Assembly (NCBI GenBank): GCA_019217005.1
Contig: JAHBNG010000003.1
Coordinates: forward strand, 248,001-312,000
Source: Chloroflexi bacterium TSY
GTDB taxonomy: Bacteria > Chloroflexota > Anaerolineae > Caldilineales > Caldilineaceae
Direction: 5' to 3'
DNA length: 64,000 nucleotides
How positions within the stretch are numbered: position 1 is the first letter of the stretch; the number at the start of each line of letters is the position of its first letter. A model generated the notes under the pieces. That model saw nothing but the letters and a program-made list of their open reading frames with translations. It was not told the origin of the DNA and searched no databases. This document shows positions 17,264 through 27,635 of the stretch, one piece after another. Made by a program: the position numbers and the translations under genes.

Positions 17264-18366
17264 TTACCTTTCCCCAAGAATGTCTTGATGGCATCATAGA
17301 TCGCCTCTTCATTGGCGATACGTGCTGTGATCATGTTTTCGGCATCAAATTCCTGGAGATAATCGATAAATGCCCCAGCATAGGCACTGTAGCGGTATTC
17401 ATCAACCTGTCCATAGCAGTAGAGATTGGAGATCGGAAGTAGATGTTCGCGTATGATGTTGAGCGAGATGGTGTTATCACTATCCCAATTATCTCCGTCT
17501 GAGAACTGAAAGAGATAGATGTTCCATTCCGCAGGATCGTAATGATTCTGAATCAAATGATAACAGAGTTTTAAAGCAGATGAGATCATGGTGCCGCCGC
17601 TCTGACGCAGATGGTAGAAGGTATGCTCATCTACTTCCCCGGCTGTGGCATCGTGTACAATGTAGCGGCGGTCTACATTTTTATAGTTTGCTTTGAGCCA
17701 CGTATCAATCCAGAAGGAAGTTAGACGAACAAGATGCTTCTCTCGATTGCCCATTGAGCCGGAAACATCCATCATGTAGATAATGACAGCATTCGATTCC
17801 GGGACCTGCTTACGAATAAATGAACGATAGCGCTTATCATCGCGGACCGGAATGATCACCGGATTGTCTGGATCATACGCACCAGACGCAATCTGCCGTT
17901 TCAGCGCCTCGCGATATGTACGCTTAAAGTGACGCAACGATTCTGGTCCAACGCGTCGTATGTCGGTGTAGCGTGCGATCTCGCTCTCAATGTTCTTGTT
18001 TCCTTTGGGTTCAATGCGCGGAAGTTCCAACTCTTCAGCCAACATCTGAGCCAGCTCATCCAGTGACAGCTCAACCTCAAGAATATGCTGACCAGGCATA
18101 TCGCCAGCTTCGCCAGGACCATCGTTGGGATCCGCAGAACTCAGCGGATCGCCTGGTTGACCATCACCTTGGCCAACACCGCCACTACCATTTCGGCCAA
18201 ATGTGAAACGTGGTAGATCGACTTGAGGCACCGGGATGCTGACGAGATCCTTGCCTTTGCGACCGATCAGCTCGCCATTCGACATATATTTGCGCAGATC
18301 ACGCTTAATCTTACCCCGCACAATCTGGCGAAAACGGGTATTATCCTGCTCTATAGGTAAAGGCAT
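17260..18366 (-). CDS. yhbH: YhbH/YeaH family protein (DUF444, von Willebrand A-like)
   Basis: 368 residues. The N-terminus carries the family's RFRQIVRGKIKRDLRKYMSNGEL segment, followed by a Gly/Asp-rich linker (about 75-110). The C-terminal half has a vWA-like fold with the MIDAS-type motif DVSGSMG near residue 200 and a GGTMISSALKL segment. DUF444 proteins are encoded with PrkA and SpoVR and probably act as partner or substrate in that pathway. The gene lies between them on the same strand, 144 bases after prkA and overlapping spoVR by four bases. Confidence 0.92.
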   Translation of the reverse strand: MPLPIEQDNTRFRQIVRGKIKRDLRKYMSNGELIGRKGKDLVSIPVPQVDLPRFTFGRNGSGGVGQGDGQPGDPLSSADPNDGPGEAGDMPGQHILEVELSLDELAQMLAEELELPRIEPKGNKNIESEIARYTDIRRVGPESLRHFKRTYREALKRQIASGAYDPDNPVIIPVRDDKRYRSFIRKQVPESNAVIIYMMDVSGSMGNREKHLVRLTSFWIDTWLKANYKNVDRRYIVHDATAGEVDEHTFYHLRQSGGTMISSALKLCYHLIQNHYDPAEWNIYLFQFSDGDNWDSDNTISLNIIREHLLPISNLYCYGQVDEYRYSAYAGAFIDYLQEFDAENMITARIANEEAIYDAIKTFLGKGK

Positions 18367-18465
18367 TGACTCTATCCTTATCTGTATCCGGAAAGCTCTG
18401 CAGCATTCTGTTCTTATCTGCCTTTCTATATAAATTCACAACTGCTTTCCGGGCAGCTTATCAAA

Positions 18466-20511
18466 CTAAAAATCACTCTCTTTTGCATCGCCCCGTGCAA
18501 AAATGCTAGCCACATAGTTCAAAACATCGGTAGCCGATGTATCGTTATAGCCAAAGTTCTTAATCAGACGTGCTTTGACTACATCAATTTTTTCTTGTGT
18601 CTCGGGGTCAATGACACTACTCACAAGGCTTGTTAACTTAATGCTATCCTTCTGGTCCTCAAAAAGTTTGAGCTCCAGTGCTTTGCGCAACCTTTCGTTT
18701 GAATCCCATTCAAAGGACTTCCCTTCAATTGCCAACGCACCAATATAGTTCATAATTTCGCGTCGGAAATCATCCTTGCGGCTGTCAGGGATATCAATCT
18801 TTTCTTCGATTGAACGCATAAGCCTCTCATCGGGTTCTTCATCACGTCCTGTAAAGGGATTGCGCATCTTCTCTCGTTGCGTATATGCTTTCACATTATC
18901 AACATAGTTCCCTGCAAGACGTCGAATCGCGGACTCGTCAGCGGTAATCGCACGCTGCACTTCATTCTTGACAATTTCGTCATACTCCTCACGTACAACA
19001 GATAGGAGTGAGACAAAGCGCTCGCGATCTCGATCATTCGTGATCAACGAATGATGCTTCAACCCTTCTTCTAATTCACGCAAAACCATAAAGGGGTTTA
19101 GTGAATCGGTATCACTATACGCAACCAATGCGTTCGAGATCTTATCCTGAATATAGCGTGGCGATATACCCTGTAGCCCTTCTTGCTCAGCGACCGATTT
19201 CAACTCACGCACTGTATCTTCTGTAAAACCAGGCAAAGAACGGCCGTCATAGAGCTTCATCTTTTGCATGATTGTCAGATTTGGTTGCCGCGGCTCATCC
19301 AAGCGCGTGAGAACAGCCCACATTGCTGCCACGTCTAATGTATGGGGGGCAATGTGCTTGCCATGCACGGAATCCTTGTTAAAGTCGCGCTGATATATTC
19401 TGACTTCATCACTAAAGCGCGTCACATAAGGCACATCAATCTTAACGGTCCGATCGCGTAGTGCCTCCATATATTCGTTGGCTAACAGTTTACGATATTC
19501 AGGTTCATTGGTATGCCCAATGATTACTTCATCAATGTCGGTTTGCGCAAACTTCTTGGGTTTGATCTTGCGTTCTTGAGATGCGGTTAGAAGATCATAG
19601 AGGAAGGCAACATCAAGCTTGAGGATCTCGATAAACTCAACAATGCCGCGATTGGCAATATTCAATTCACCATCAAAGTTAAATGCACGTGGATCCGAAT
19701 CTGAACCATATTCAGCAATCTTCCGATAATTGATATCTCCCGTCAGTTCTGTAGAATCCTGGTTCTTTTCGTCCTTCGGTTGGAAGGTTCCAATGCCGAT
19801 CCGATCTTGCTCAGAAAGAACGAAACGGCGCACGCGAACATGATCAACTACTTTCGACCAATCACCATCATTCTGTTCCATCAGTCTCTGATAAACATAG
19901 CGGCAAGAAGGACAGAGATCGCCCTTGATGTTAATGGCATATCCGGAGTGATTTTGGGCATTGAGTTCAGAGATGATTGCCGAACGCGAAGCAATAGGAA
20001 TCAGACGAAGTGGATCCTCGTGCATGGGACATTCCAATCGCTCATCTGGAGTATTCCATACAAGGGAATAGATGGCACCCTCATCCGTAGCAGAGTAAGC
20101 CTCCAAACCTTTTTTAAGTAGGCGGACAATGGTGCTCTTTGCGCTTCCAACTGGACCGTGCAGGAGCAGTACACGACGCTCGGTGCCATAGCCGCGCGCC
20201 GCTGATTGAAAGACTTGAACGAGATCCATCAAATAATGGTCAAGTCCAAAAACAGCGTCAGCCCCATTGTCGAAGGGGTCATCGAAGAATTTGTAGTGAA
20301 TTAACTCTTCACGAAATTCCGTATACGCCTCGGTACCATATGACAGAATCATATCATACAGCCGTTGATAAGCTGTACGCGCGACGCGTGGATTCTGTCT
20401 CACAATGTCCAGGTATTCAGCAAACGTTCCCTCCCAATGCTGCTCTTTGAATGCCTGGATATTCTGCATATCACGTATCGTCAGGATCAGATCATTACCA
20501 ACTACACTCAT
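18466..20511 (-). CDS. prkA: PrkA-type serine protein kinase / AAA+ protein
   Basis: 681 residues from the ATG at 20511, chosen because a GGAGG lies seven bases upstream; an in-frame ATG at 20544 lacks such a site. The N-terminal AAA+ core has Walker [11 protein letters not shown] near residue 120 and the family's ECPMHEDPL and [12 protein letters not shown] segments, the latter a possible zinc-binding pair of Cys. The C-terminal part ([34 protein letters not shown], then SPRYIQDKI) is typical of PrkA/YeaG. PrkA homologues are reported as kinases or AAA+ proteases active in nutrient stress. It heads the prkA-yhbH-spoVR operon; an 883-base gene-free region lies upstream. Confidence 0.93.
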   Translation of the reverse strand: MSVVGNDLILTIRDMQNIQAFKEQHWEGTFAEYLDIVRQNPRVARTAYQRLYDMILSYGTEAYTEFREELIHYKFFDDPFDNGADAVFGLDHYLMDLVQVFQSAARGYGTERRVLLLHGPVGSAKSTIVRLLKKGLEAYSATDEGAIYSLVWNTPDERLECPMHEDPLRLIPIASRSAIISELNAQNHSGYAINIKGDLCPSCRYVYQRLMEQNDGDWSKVVDHVRVRRFVLSEQDRIGIGTFQPKDEKNQDSTELTGDINYRKIAEYGSDSDPRAFNFDGELNIANRGIVEFIEILKLDVAFLYDLLTASQERKIKPKKFAQTDIDEVIIGHTNEPEYRKLLANEYMEALRDRTVKIDVPYVTRFSDEVRIYQRDFNKDSVHGKHIAPHTLDVAAMWAVLTRLDEPRQPNLTIMQKMKLYDGRSLPGFTEDTVRELKSVAEQEGLQGISPRYIQDKISNALVAYSDTDSLNPFMVLRELEEGLKHHSLITNDRDRERFVSLLSVVREEYDEIVKNEVQRAITADESAIRRLAGNYVDNVKAYTQREKMRNPFTGRDEEPDERLMRSIEEKIDIPDSRKDDFRREIMNYIGALAIEGKSFEWDSNERLRKALELKLFEDQKDSIKLTSLVSSVIDPETQEKIDVVKARLIKNFGYNDTSATDVLNYVASIFARGDAKESDF

Positions 20512-21427
20512 GTGTGCACCTCCGCACAAACTAAAACCGCTCATCGGCTGAAAGGAGACAATTCGATAGATTCTCAGAGTGAAAATCGTCCATTTGTCAT
20601 CTTTTCATAGATGAGCCGATAGAGCAACGGCAAAAGTCGGGTACAAAAAATGACCATAAGGGGTGAAATCCTAGAGCAGCCCTCTGTTTGCATGAAAAAT
20701 TTGTACCCGACTTTTGCTGCTACTGAAAAAAAACAGGTCCTTCGGTCCTCACAAGGTACAGGTTGGGGAGATCAACCATTAGGCTGATTTATTCAAAATT
20801 TGAATACTGACTTTTTATTTTCTGTTTAGAAAGGCTCACCGAAGAAATTGTGAGATCGTGGTTTCGCTAAAAACCAACTGATTCGTTCGCACGAATTTGC
20901 CTGATAAGCATTAAAAAGGGTCAGTCTAGGCAGGGCCGCTAAGAAGTTCTAGTTTTTAAGTGACGGGCTACATCCTGAAGAATATATACAGATCTGCTTA
21001 TCTACTAAAGTATCCTTTACAAAACTTGGAATGATATGAATGTGACTTAAATATTTGTAAAATCTTTTTCTGCACAACTATAAAACGAATCGGCTTGTAT
21101 GCATGTTCCGAGACTTCTTTTTGGCTCATCTGCTACAAATATGTACCACAATCATTACGTTTGACGAATACCAAGTGATTGATACACATTTGGGAGATGA
21201 ACGTCGTTTTCTCGAATGTATGCTACATTATATGCTGTTTTAGAGTCTATGCCGCGTAAGGCTAACTACAGGATACCAGATTTTTACATCATAAGCAACC
21301 ATGCTTTTCAGCACCCTCTTTGTATATTACAATGGGCTCATCTATGAATAGTGTGTAAATATGCGATCAAACTGTCGAGTGATCAGTAAATTGCATACTT
21401 TCGTCTGATGAGCGTTACAATAGAATA
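20512..21427. other. Long divergent intergenic region upstream of prkA and the pentapeptide gene
   Basis: About 0.9 kb between two divergent starts. Apart from the palindromic element at 20624-20721, no gene, tRNA or convincing terminator was recognised. It is A+T-rich and must contain both promoters. Confidence 0.5.
20624..20721. repeat. Palindromic intergenic element with GCAAAAGTCGGGTACAAA arms
   Basis: The arm GCAAAAGTCGGGTACAAA near 20630 is repeated as TTTGTACCCGACTTTTGC near 20700, with about 50 bases between. The arms are perfect over 16 or more bases. Confidence 0.75.
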
Positions 21428-22783
21428 ATGAATCCAACTATTCGAGCCAGAATAACATTTCTAACGATTATTATATTACCAATCCTACTTTTTGTGCTCT
21501 ACCTCTTCTACATATTTTCTATCCGCCAAGCCACTGAAGAATGCCCACCGTCCTGCCGGAACGCCGACTACCAGGAGCAATCTCTGGAACAAGCCAATTT
21601 TATCGGTGTAGATCTACAGGAATCGAACTTTTATCGTGCGGATCTAAAACAAGCCAACTTGGCAAGGGCAAATCTTTATTTCGCAAATTTCAAAGGGGCA
21701 AACTTAATCGAAACGAATTTACAAAATAGCAACCTGCGTGCAGCACTTCTCTCTAACGCCAATCTGACAGGAGCCGATCTACGCGGTGCCGATCTTGGTG
21801 GTGCTCGTCTAGATCGAGCAGTTTTGTCCAACGCCGATTTTCGTGGGGCAAATGCAAAATCTACCGATTTTCGTAGTGCGAATCTTACCGGATTAATCAT
21901 CGACGAACAGACCTTACTTTCGAATAAATGGCATCTCGTCTGGGAAATTGTAAACCAACCTCAAAGTGAACGGGAGTTGATCCGTGCAGACCTGAGTGGC
22001 GCAAATCTACAAGGTGCCAATCTAGAAATAGCGAATCTACGGGAAGCAAATCTTCGTAACGCCGATTTACGAAATGCCAACATGTCAGGTGCCCAATTAG
22101 AGGGAGCACGGTTGCATCAGATGCTTTTGAATGACCAGACGAAAATCGATGCAAAATGGCATCAAGTCTGGACTATCGTCAATCAAATTAAACCCGAGCG
22201 TTTGCTTTCTCATGCCGACCTAAGCGGAGCAAATCTCGACTATGCATACTTACGCGGAGCAGATTTATCCAATAGTGACCTGTCTAAAGCAAACCTGCGC
22301 GAAAGTGATCTACGCATGGCACATTTGCAGGGAGCAACTTTCTATAAAAGTGATCTGACCGAATCATCTCTACGCATGGCAAATTTGACCAGTGCCGACC
22401 TTCGTGGTGCAGATCTGACGGGTGTTGATTTAAGTGGCGCCAGTTTAGTTGGGGTTCTGATTGATGATGAAACTATCTTATTACCGCAATGGAATCAGAC
22501 GTGGGAAATCGTAAACAACATTCGGGATGAACGTAACCTCTCAGGTGCGTTCCTCAATTGGTCCAACTTATCAGGAGTACATTTGGTCAATGCTGTTTTG
22601 GTGGAGGCACGTCTGCGGCACGCAGATTTGACCAATGCCAATTTACAAGGAGCAGATCTGACAAGGGCAGATCTGCGAGATGCGAACTTGACGAATGCCA
22701 ATTTATTCGGGGCAGACTTAACAGATGCTAATCTTGACGGCGCTCTTTTAGAGAACACAATCATGCCAGATGCTCAGGAATAG
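21428..22783 (+). CDS. Membrane-anchored pentapeptide-repeat protein
   Basis: 451 residues. An N-terminal helix (TIIILPILLFVLYLFYIFSI) suggests membrane anchoring with the repeats outside or inside the membrane face. The rest is A(D/N)Lxx pentapeptide repeats forming a right-handed quadrilateral beta-helix. The repeats are split into four blocks by three similar linkers, at about residues 156-188, 236-268 and 338-370. Each linker has the pattern LIDxxTxLxxxWxxxWxIVN followed by ER(E/N)L. This regular insertion is unusual and may be a hinge or binding loop. The function of such proteins is generally unknown; Qnr-like gyrase protection is unlikely with an N-terminal anchor. It overlaps the convergent next gene by 10 bases. 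Confidence 0.85.
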   Translation: MNPTIRARITFLTIIILPILLFVLYLFYIFSIRQATEECPPSCRNADYQEQSLEQANFIGVDLQESNFYRADLKQANLARANLYFANFKGANLIETNLQNSNLRAALLSNANLTGADLRGADLGGARLDRAVLSNADFRGANAKSTDFRSANLTGLIIDEQTLLSNKWHLVWEIVNQPQSERELIRADLSGANLQGANLEIANLREANLRNADLRNANMSGAQLEGARLHQMLLNDQTKIDAKWHQVWTIVNQIKPERLLSHADLSGANLDYAYLRGADLSNSDLSKANLRESDLRMAHLQGATFYKSDLTESSLRMANLTSADLRGADLTGVDLSGASLVGVLIDDETILLPQWNQTWEIVNNIRDERNLSGAFLNWSNLSGVHLVNAVLVEARLRHADLTNANLQGADLTRADLRDANLTNANLFGADLTDANLDGALLENTIMPDAQE

Positions 22784-24309
22784 ACTGAAAGACGTGCCGT
22801 CAACTGCTGAAAGATACCCTTTGGCTCACCAGTTGTATAGACTACGTCCAGTATTTCACAATCTAGAGTAAGCTTCTTGCCCTCTAGCTGAAATCGTTCA
22901 CCAGGACGCGGGATAATGGACGTAGATTGCTGCTGGTGATTGTTCGTAATAGTCGATCGTAAGTCAGCATCTGCCTCAACGTATCGGCTCAGCAAAATAC
23001 GGGAAACGTTTCCAAGATTCTGTGGATCTGACTTATCAAAAAGCCATATATCCATAGCGATTACATGCTTCGGATCACTCAATAGAATCCCGTTCTTTGT
23101 ATTTACACCCATTCCATATTCACCAATTGAGCCACCACCTATTTGATCACCGGGAATCGAACGCATTTCGTCATAGTCGACAACCCCTTGATGGTATTGG
23201 GCCACAAACTGGTCAATCATTGTACCGAATAATGATTGCTCAGCCATTTGGAAACCACCATCGGGTCGAACTCCGCGTCCTGGACGCAGCGTGTGCGTAT
23301 GGGACCATGTTTCAGTATCGTCAATTTCATCGTTCGGATCATCCACAAATGGTATCGTTTGCTGATCTAAATCATCATTCAGTATAGCAGAAAATCCGCC
23401 AACCATTTCGTCTTTGTCCTGATTATCTGTTTGGTGCTCAAAATCAATCTGACCCATGTCGTCTTGTCGGACTCTGACGTTGCTTATCTTGTCTGTATAT
23501 CCATAAGCAGCGTCCTCGCCAACTTGAATCTCGCCTTGATTATGGGCAACATCATTCCCCTCGGAGCGTATCGTTTGCTGTGTACGATATGCAAGATAGA
23601 TACCACCGGAGACAAGTAACACCCCTCCCAGAAAAACGAGAACCCAATTTAACCAGTTTATCATGCCAGAACCGGTGGATGCAGTTAAGGCTTCATTTTC
23701 TTGTGGCTCCAAATCAGCAGGTACCGGCTCTACGATTACTGGCTCTGAGCGGCTCAATTCATTGCTCAAGGTCCTCTCATTTGTCCGATCCTGAACGAGG
23801 GGGGCTACAGCAACACCGAAAGCGTCAGCCAATTGGGTTAGATTACTAATCCGGATATTTCCATCTTCCTGCTGAACTTGGGCATAAGCATCTGCTCCTG
23901 TAAAAGGTTCTCCATAGATACCCTCGCTAGAGGTGCCAGATGCAAAGTAGGCGACTGCTGCAGGAATCGCCGTCGAAAGATCAATCCCATCCAACCGTCG
24001 CCGAGCTACATCCAAAGAAGACCCATCTTTTGTTGCAACATAAGCATCCGCAACCGAAGCGAGATATTGGGCCTGTGCATCTCTATCTAAATGAGTGGGT
24101 CGAATGTTCGTCCAGTCTACTGGCCAAATCACCCAACCTATGAGTAATCCAAATATCAAACCAACAATAACACCCAATCCAACCAAGGGACCAATCATAT
24201 TGGACTGATCACCGGAAAGGAATCGTCTATTTATTGAGTCAGCAGTCGAATCCGTAGCCGTTCTCAATGTTCCGCGGATTCGCTCTTGCCAGTCCTGATC
24301 CGATTGCAT
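22774..24309 (-). CDS. Two-helix membrane protein of unknown function
   Basis: 511 residues; no known family recognised. An N-terminal cytosolic segment is followed by a Gly-rich helix (VGLGVIVGLIFGLLIGWVIWPV, about 45-66). A helical extracytoplasmic or soluble domain (residues 70-150; AQYLASVADAYVATKDGS) resembles the start of proteins common in Chloroflexota, in which helices follow a WPV motif. A second helix (NWVLVFLGGVLLVSGGIYLAY) lies near 215-235. After an acidic, disordered stretch, the C-terminal 170 residues form a globular domain (VIAMDIWLFDKSD, ILLSRYVEADADLR). It lies convergent to the pentapeptide gene. No operon partner is evident. Confidence 0.75.
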   Translation of the reverse strand: MQSDQDWQERIRGTLRTATDSTADSINRRFLSGDQSNMIGPLVGLGVIVGLIFGLLIGWVIWPVDWTNIRPTHLDRDAQAQYLASVADAYVATKDGSSLDVARRRLDGIDLSTAIPAAVAYFASGTSSEGIYGEPFTGADAYAQVQQEDGNIRISNLTQLADAFGVAVAPLVQDRTNERTLSNELSRSEPVIVEPVPADLEPQENEALTASTGSGMINWLNWVLVFLGGVLLVSGGIYLAYRTQQTIRSEGNDVAHNQGEIQVGEDAAYGYTDKISNVRVRQDDMGQIDFEHQTDNQDKDEMVGGFSAILNDDLDQQTIPFVDDPNDEIDDTETWSHTHTLRPGRGVRPDGGFQMAEQSLFGTMIDQFVAQYHQGVVDYDEMRSIPGDQIGGGSIGEYGMGVNTKNGILLSDPKHVIAMDIWLFDKSDPQNLGNVSRILLSRYVEADADLRSTITNNHQQQSTSIIPRPGERFQLEGKKLTLDCEILDVVYTTGEPKGIFQQLTARLSVYS

Positions 24310-24368
24310 GAATGAACTCCTTCTGCTTGCCCAAAAAAGTCATATTTCGTCTCTGCTTTGAGAGACAA

Positions 24369-24450
24369 ATAGCCACATCATTTAAGCTTCGGATAATTGC
24401 CCCTCGATAGAAAATGATTCTATTATTCGAAGTTTAAGTGGCGTCTCTAT
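24369..24450. repeat. 82-bp palindromic repeat, family S copy 1
   Basis: Its ends are ATAGCCACATCATTTAA and the complement of ATAGAGACGCCACTTAAAC. An inverted copy of the same length lies at 33701-33782. Its outer flanks are also similar (CTCTGCTTTGAGAGACAA versus TCTCGACCTTGAGAGATAC), so the unit may extend further. Confidence 0.8.
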
Positions 24451-24497
24451 AAGTATTTTTCATTACAACCGCAGTATATACCGCACTCGCTTATAAC

Positions 24498-24552
24498 TTT
24501 AACATAAATTCGTCTGTTCTACTCGACTGAAATCGGTCAAATTTATGTTAAA
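24498..24552. repeat. Inverted repeat TTTAACATAAATT
   Basis: Perfect 13-bp arms, TTTAACATAAATT (24498-24510) and AATTTATGTTAAA (24540-24552), flank a 29-base loop. Confidence 0.7.
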
Positions 24553-24573
24553 AAACTGGCAGTGCTCAGTATA

Positions 24574-24628
24574 GATGAAAATATGGCCTGTGTTGTGTGG
24601 CGGAGCTACGGGAAACCATATTTTCATC
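24574..24628. repeat. 55-bp palindromic repeat, family T copy 1
   Basis: Arms GATGAAAATATGG / CCATATTTTCATC. A related element of similar length in reverse orientation lies at 59938-59994. It is preceded by a GGCAGTGCTCAGTATAG sequence that recurs near 30600. Confidence 0.75.
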
Positions 24629-24647
24629 AGAATAGTAGGATAAGTCG

Positions 24648-25742
24648 TTAAAGCAGTTCCTGGCGACCGCGCGCCTTTAACTCTTCAACAACAGTCTTCA
24701 CCTTTTGCATCTCGCTTTTTTGGCCTACCAGAAGCGTATCACCAGTATCCACAACGACCAAATTTTCTACACCAATTAGTGCAATCAGCTTTTCATCCTC
24801 GTGACTATAAACAATATTCCCTGAACTCTCTACAGCCAAAGTTTCTCCTCGAGCAACACAGTTTTGGTCAGCATCAAGCGAACGCACCGCCTCCAATGCA
24901 TCCCAGCTACCGACATCGTTCCATCCTGCATCTAATGGCACAACGGCAACCCGCTTTGCCCCTTCCATTATGGCATGATCGATGCTTATACTTGGCATAT
25001 CGGCCCAGACAGTCTCAAATTGCTCCTGCTGTCCAGCATCATTCAAATATTGACCAATTTGTTCTAGTTTCTGGGCAATGTTCGGTTGCTGTCGCTTGAA
25101 TTCATTGATCATGCGGCGCAACTGACAGATAAACATACCACCATTCCAATAATAGCCACCTTCGGCAAGAAACGCTTCTGCTGTCTGGCGATCGGGTTTT
25201 TCCAAAAATCGCTCTACATGTCGCGCGGCCGGCACGCCAGAAGCAGATACAGAGAGATCTTCTATTCTGTCCGTACTTTTGATATAGCCGAATCCGGTAT
25301 GGGGAAATTTTGGTTCTATACCGAGAGTTGCCAGGTAACCTGCTTCCGCCGCCTCGACTGCACACCGCAAGGCAACTTGAAACTTCTCAATTTGTATAAT
25401 CGTTTGGTCAGCGTGCAGAAACGCCACAACCTCATCAGGATTCTTGTTCTGAAGATGGACACAGGCCAGTCCTATAGCTGGACCAGTATTCCGGCCACTT
25501 GGTTCTACGATGATATTTTCAGAAGGGAGCTGTGATAGTTGTTCTCTTGCCAGCTCAGCATACTGCTGCCCTGTTACAATGTAGATCTGCTCGCTGGTGA
25601 CAAGATCGCCAAGCCGAGCGACTGTCTCTTGGATCATCGTTTGACCGGAGCCGATGATATCGCTAAACTGCTTTGGGTTAGACTCCCGACTGCGAGGCCA
25701 CAGGCGTGTCCCAATACCACCGGCAATAATTACTACATACAT
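24648..25742 (-). CDS. manC: Mannose-1-phosphate guanylyltransferase
   Basis: 364 residues from the ATG at 25742, preferred over the upstream in-frame ATG at 25787 because AAAGGAG precedes it by 11 bases. The family motif begins right at the N-terminus: VVIIAGGIGTRLWPRSRESNPKQF (nucleotide-binding loop and lysine). FVEKP-like RFLEKPDRQTAEAFL and YYWNGGMFI follow, then the VDTGDTLLVGQKS C-terminal strand. The reaction is GTP plus mannose-1-phosphate to GDP-mannose and PPi, a precursor for glycans. It is shorter than bifunctional ManC and lacks the cupin isomerase domain. It stands alone between repeat clusters. Confidence 0.9.
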   Translation of the reverse strand: MYVVIIAGGIGTRLWPRSRESNPKQFSDIIGSGQTMIQETVARLGDLVTSEQIYIVTGQQYAELAREQLSQLPSENIIVEPSGRNTGPAIGLACVHLQNKNPDEVVAFLHADQTIIQIEKFQVALRCAVEAAEAGYLATLGIEPKFPHTGFGYIKSTDRIEDLSVSASGVPAARHVERFLEKPDRQTAEAFLAEGGYYWNGGMFICQLRRMINEFKRQQPNIAQKLEQIGQYLNDAGQQEQFETVWADMPSISIDHAIMEGAKRVAVVPLDAGWNDVGSWDALEAVRSLDADQNCVARGETLAVESSGNIVYSHEDEKLIALIGVENLVVVDTGDTLLVGQKSEMQKVKTVVEELKARGRQELL

Positions 25743-25824
25743 AACTGCTGTCACTCCTTTGTGCATAGCACATGTTAAAAAGGACAAATAAGAGAATTAG
25801 AACGACAGTGTTCTAGATAATTTA

Positions 25825-25902
25825 GAGTGTGTACCACAAAGTATGCAAATGAACACTGCTCAGTCAGAGAACCGCTGCATTTACACACATTTGGACACAC
25901 TC
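25825..25902. repeat. 78-bp palindromic repeat, family P copy 1
   Basis: Starts GAGTGTGTACCACAAAG and ends CATTTGGACACACTC, with inner GCAAATG/CATTTAC arms. Relatives lie at 40710-40788 and, split by an insertion, at 44239-44271 plus 45655-45705. Confidence 0.78.
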
Positions 25903-25936
25903 CCATAATTTATGAAAAGTACTTGACTATTCATAG

Positions 25937-27028
25937 TCAAGTACGAACATAACTCATTGGACTGACTTGGCGCACAAGCCCTTTTAACTCCATCATGGCA
26001 AGTAAGCTACTTACTTGAGCAGAAGTCATGGCAGAGCGACGCACCAATTCATCAATACCAGACGGCTCGGAAGACAAATGGGAAAACAGTTCTGCCTCGA
26101 GAGGATCTGACGGTACAGCCTCGCGTGTACTCTTTTGTTCATGAACCTGAGTGAAGTCTAGCGCCTCTAGAACATCATCCACCGTCAGCAAAGGAATTGC
26201 ACCTTTCTGAATCAATTCATTACAGCCTACGCTACCAGGATGAAGAATGCTGCCCGGCACGGCGAATACATCTCGTCCTTGATCCGCAGCAAAGCTGGCT
26301 GTGATCAGCGCACCACTCTGCTTACCAGCTTCAACCACAATGATCCCGCGGCTCAGGCCACTGATAATACGGTTACGAGGTGGGAAATTACTGGCTTCTG
26401 GTCGGGTTCCCAACGCGTATTCACTAACAACTGCCCCCTTGCGGCTGAGTGCCAACGCCAGCGAACGGTTTTGTGCTGGATAGAGTTGATCCACCCCACT
26501 GCCTAGCACGGCAACAGTACGCCCCCCTGCATCAAGAGCGGCCTGGTGTGCAATCGCATCAATTCCTAGTGCCAGGCCACTCACAACCGTTACGCCATTA
26601 CGTGCGAGTTCCGTGGCAAGCTGGTGCGCAACCTCTCGGCCATATGCACTAGCACGTCTTGTCCCAACAATCGCAACGGACCAACTATCTTGAGTCTGAA
26701 GTTCACCACGTACATAGAGGACAGGTGGTGGTAAATCGATTTGAAGTAAATTTTCAGGATAATTATCGTCATCCCAAGTCAGAATCTCTACGTTTGCTCT
26801 CTGAACGCGTTGCCATTCGCTTGCCAAATCGAGCGTTCGCCGAACCTCAAGCAGACTTTCGAGACTACGCCGATCAAGCTCTGTCGACCGCAGTTGCTGA
26901 ATTGATGCATTCCATGCTAGCTCGAGCGAATCAAATGAATCCAACAGATTCTTGATACGCGCCGAACCAATACCGGGTACTTTATTAAACGCAATCCAGT
27001 ATGCTTTTGGGTCCACGTTTCTACTCAT
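25937..27028 (-). CDS. dprA: DNA processing protein DprA (Smf)
   Basis: 363 residues. A helix-hairpin-helix-like N-terminus (FNKVPGIGSARIKNLLDSFDS) precedes the Rossmann-like DprA core. The core shows the signatures SVAIVGTRRAS, VVSGLALGIDAIAHQAAL and AVLGSGVDQLYPAQN. SEYALGTRPEASNFPPRNRIISGLS and FAVPGS follow. A C-terminal winged-helix-like segment (SGIDELVRRSAMTSAQVSSLLAMMELKGLVRQ) is typical. DprA loads RecA on incoming single-stranded DNA during transformation. The ATG at 27028 overlaps the rimM stop by eight bases, so the two are translationally coupled. Confidence 0.95.
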   Translation of the reverse strand: MSRNVDPKAYWIAFNKVPGIGSARIKNLLDSFDSLELAWNASIQQLRSTELDRRSLESLLEVRRTLDLASEWQRVQRANVEILTWDDDNYPENLLQIDLPPPVLYVRGELQTQDSWSVAIVGTRRASAYGREVAHQLATELARNGVTVVSGLALGIDAIAHQAALDAGGRTVAVLGSGVDQLYPAQNRSLALALSRKGAVVSEYALGTRPEASNFPPRNRIISGLSRGIIVVEAGKQSGALITASFAADQGRDVFAVPGSILHPGSVGCNELIQKGAIPLLTVDDVLEALDFTQVHEQKSTREAVPSDPLEAELFSHLSSEPSGIDELVRRSAMTSAQVSSLLAMMELKGLVRQVSPMSYVRT

Positions 27029-27614
27029 CTAGCAAACCGGGTTGTAATCGAACAATCAATACGTTTTCGTTCAAGTCAACTTGTTGTACAACATCTGCAA
27101 TCGCAGGCAACAAGAGATCCTTGCCGCGGTTCACCTGAGCATCTGTTTGCACAACATAGACCTCATTTGCACCTGTCAATAGAACATCTTTGACCTTGCC
27201 GAGAGAGCGTCCCTCTTCTGTTTGTACTTTCAAACCCATAATATCATGAATCCAAAAGACACCATCCTCCAACTCCATGGCATCATTTTCATCCACAAAC
27301 AGCCAATAATTGCGCAATTGATCTGCTTCATTCCGAGAATTGACACCTTCGAATCGCACCAACATATGGCTTTTGTGTGGACGTGCACCCATTATTTGCA
27401 TTGGAAGTAGCTCATCACCCAGCCTTAGAACCGCACCAGCTTCGAATCTTTCGGGAAAATCTGTGTGAAGCTCAATTTTGACCTCACCACGTAGGCCATG
27501 AACCCCAATAATCTTCCCAACAGCCAGATAACCGTGCGGCACAAACACTCTTTGGTTTCGTCGCACAAAATATTCGCCTTTAGGCGATTCGGATTGAATC
27601 AGTCTGTTTGTCAT
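27021..27614 (-). CDS. rimM: 16S rRNA processing protein RimM
   Basis: 197 residues from the ATG at 27614. RimM has an N-terminal beta-barrel (LAVGKIIGVHGLRGEVKIELHTDFPERF) and a C-terminal PRC-barrel (GVFWIHDIMGLKVQTEEGRSLGKVKDVLLTGANEVYVVQT), both intact. It binds ribosomal protein S19 and assists 30S maturation. The frame stays open upstream through MITE copy 4 to 27863, but this extension is MITE-encoded and not part of the protein. The MITE lies only 21 bases before the ATG, so the upstream end of the leader has been replaced. There is no strong ribosome binding site (GGTTACC). Confidence 0.93.
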   Translation of the reverse strand: MTNRLIQSESPKGEYFVRRNQRVFVPHGYLAVGKIIGVHGLRGEVKIELHTDFPERFEAGAVLRLGDELLPMQIMGARPHKSHMLVRFEGVNSRNEADQLRNYWLFVDENDAMELEDGVFWIHDIMGLKVQTEEGRSLGKVKDVLLTGANEVYVVQTDAQVNRGKDLLLPAIADVVQQVDLNENVLIVRLQPGLLDE

Positions 27615-27635
27615 AAGGTAACCATGTTGATTTAT

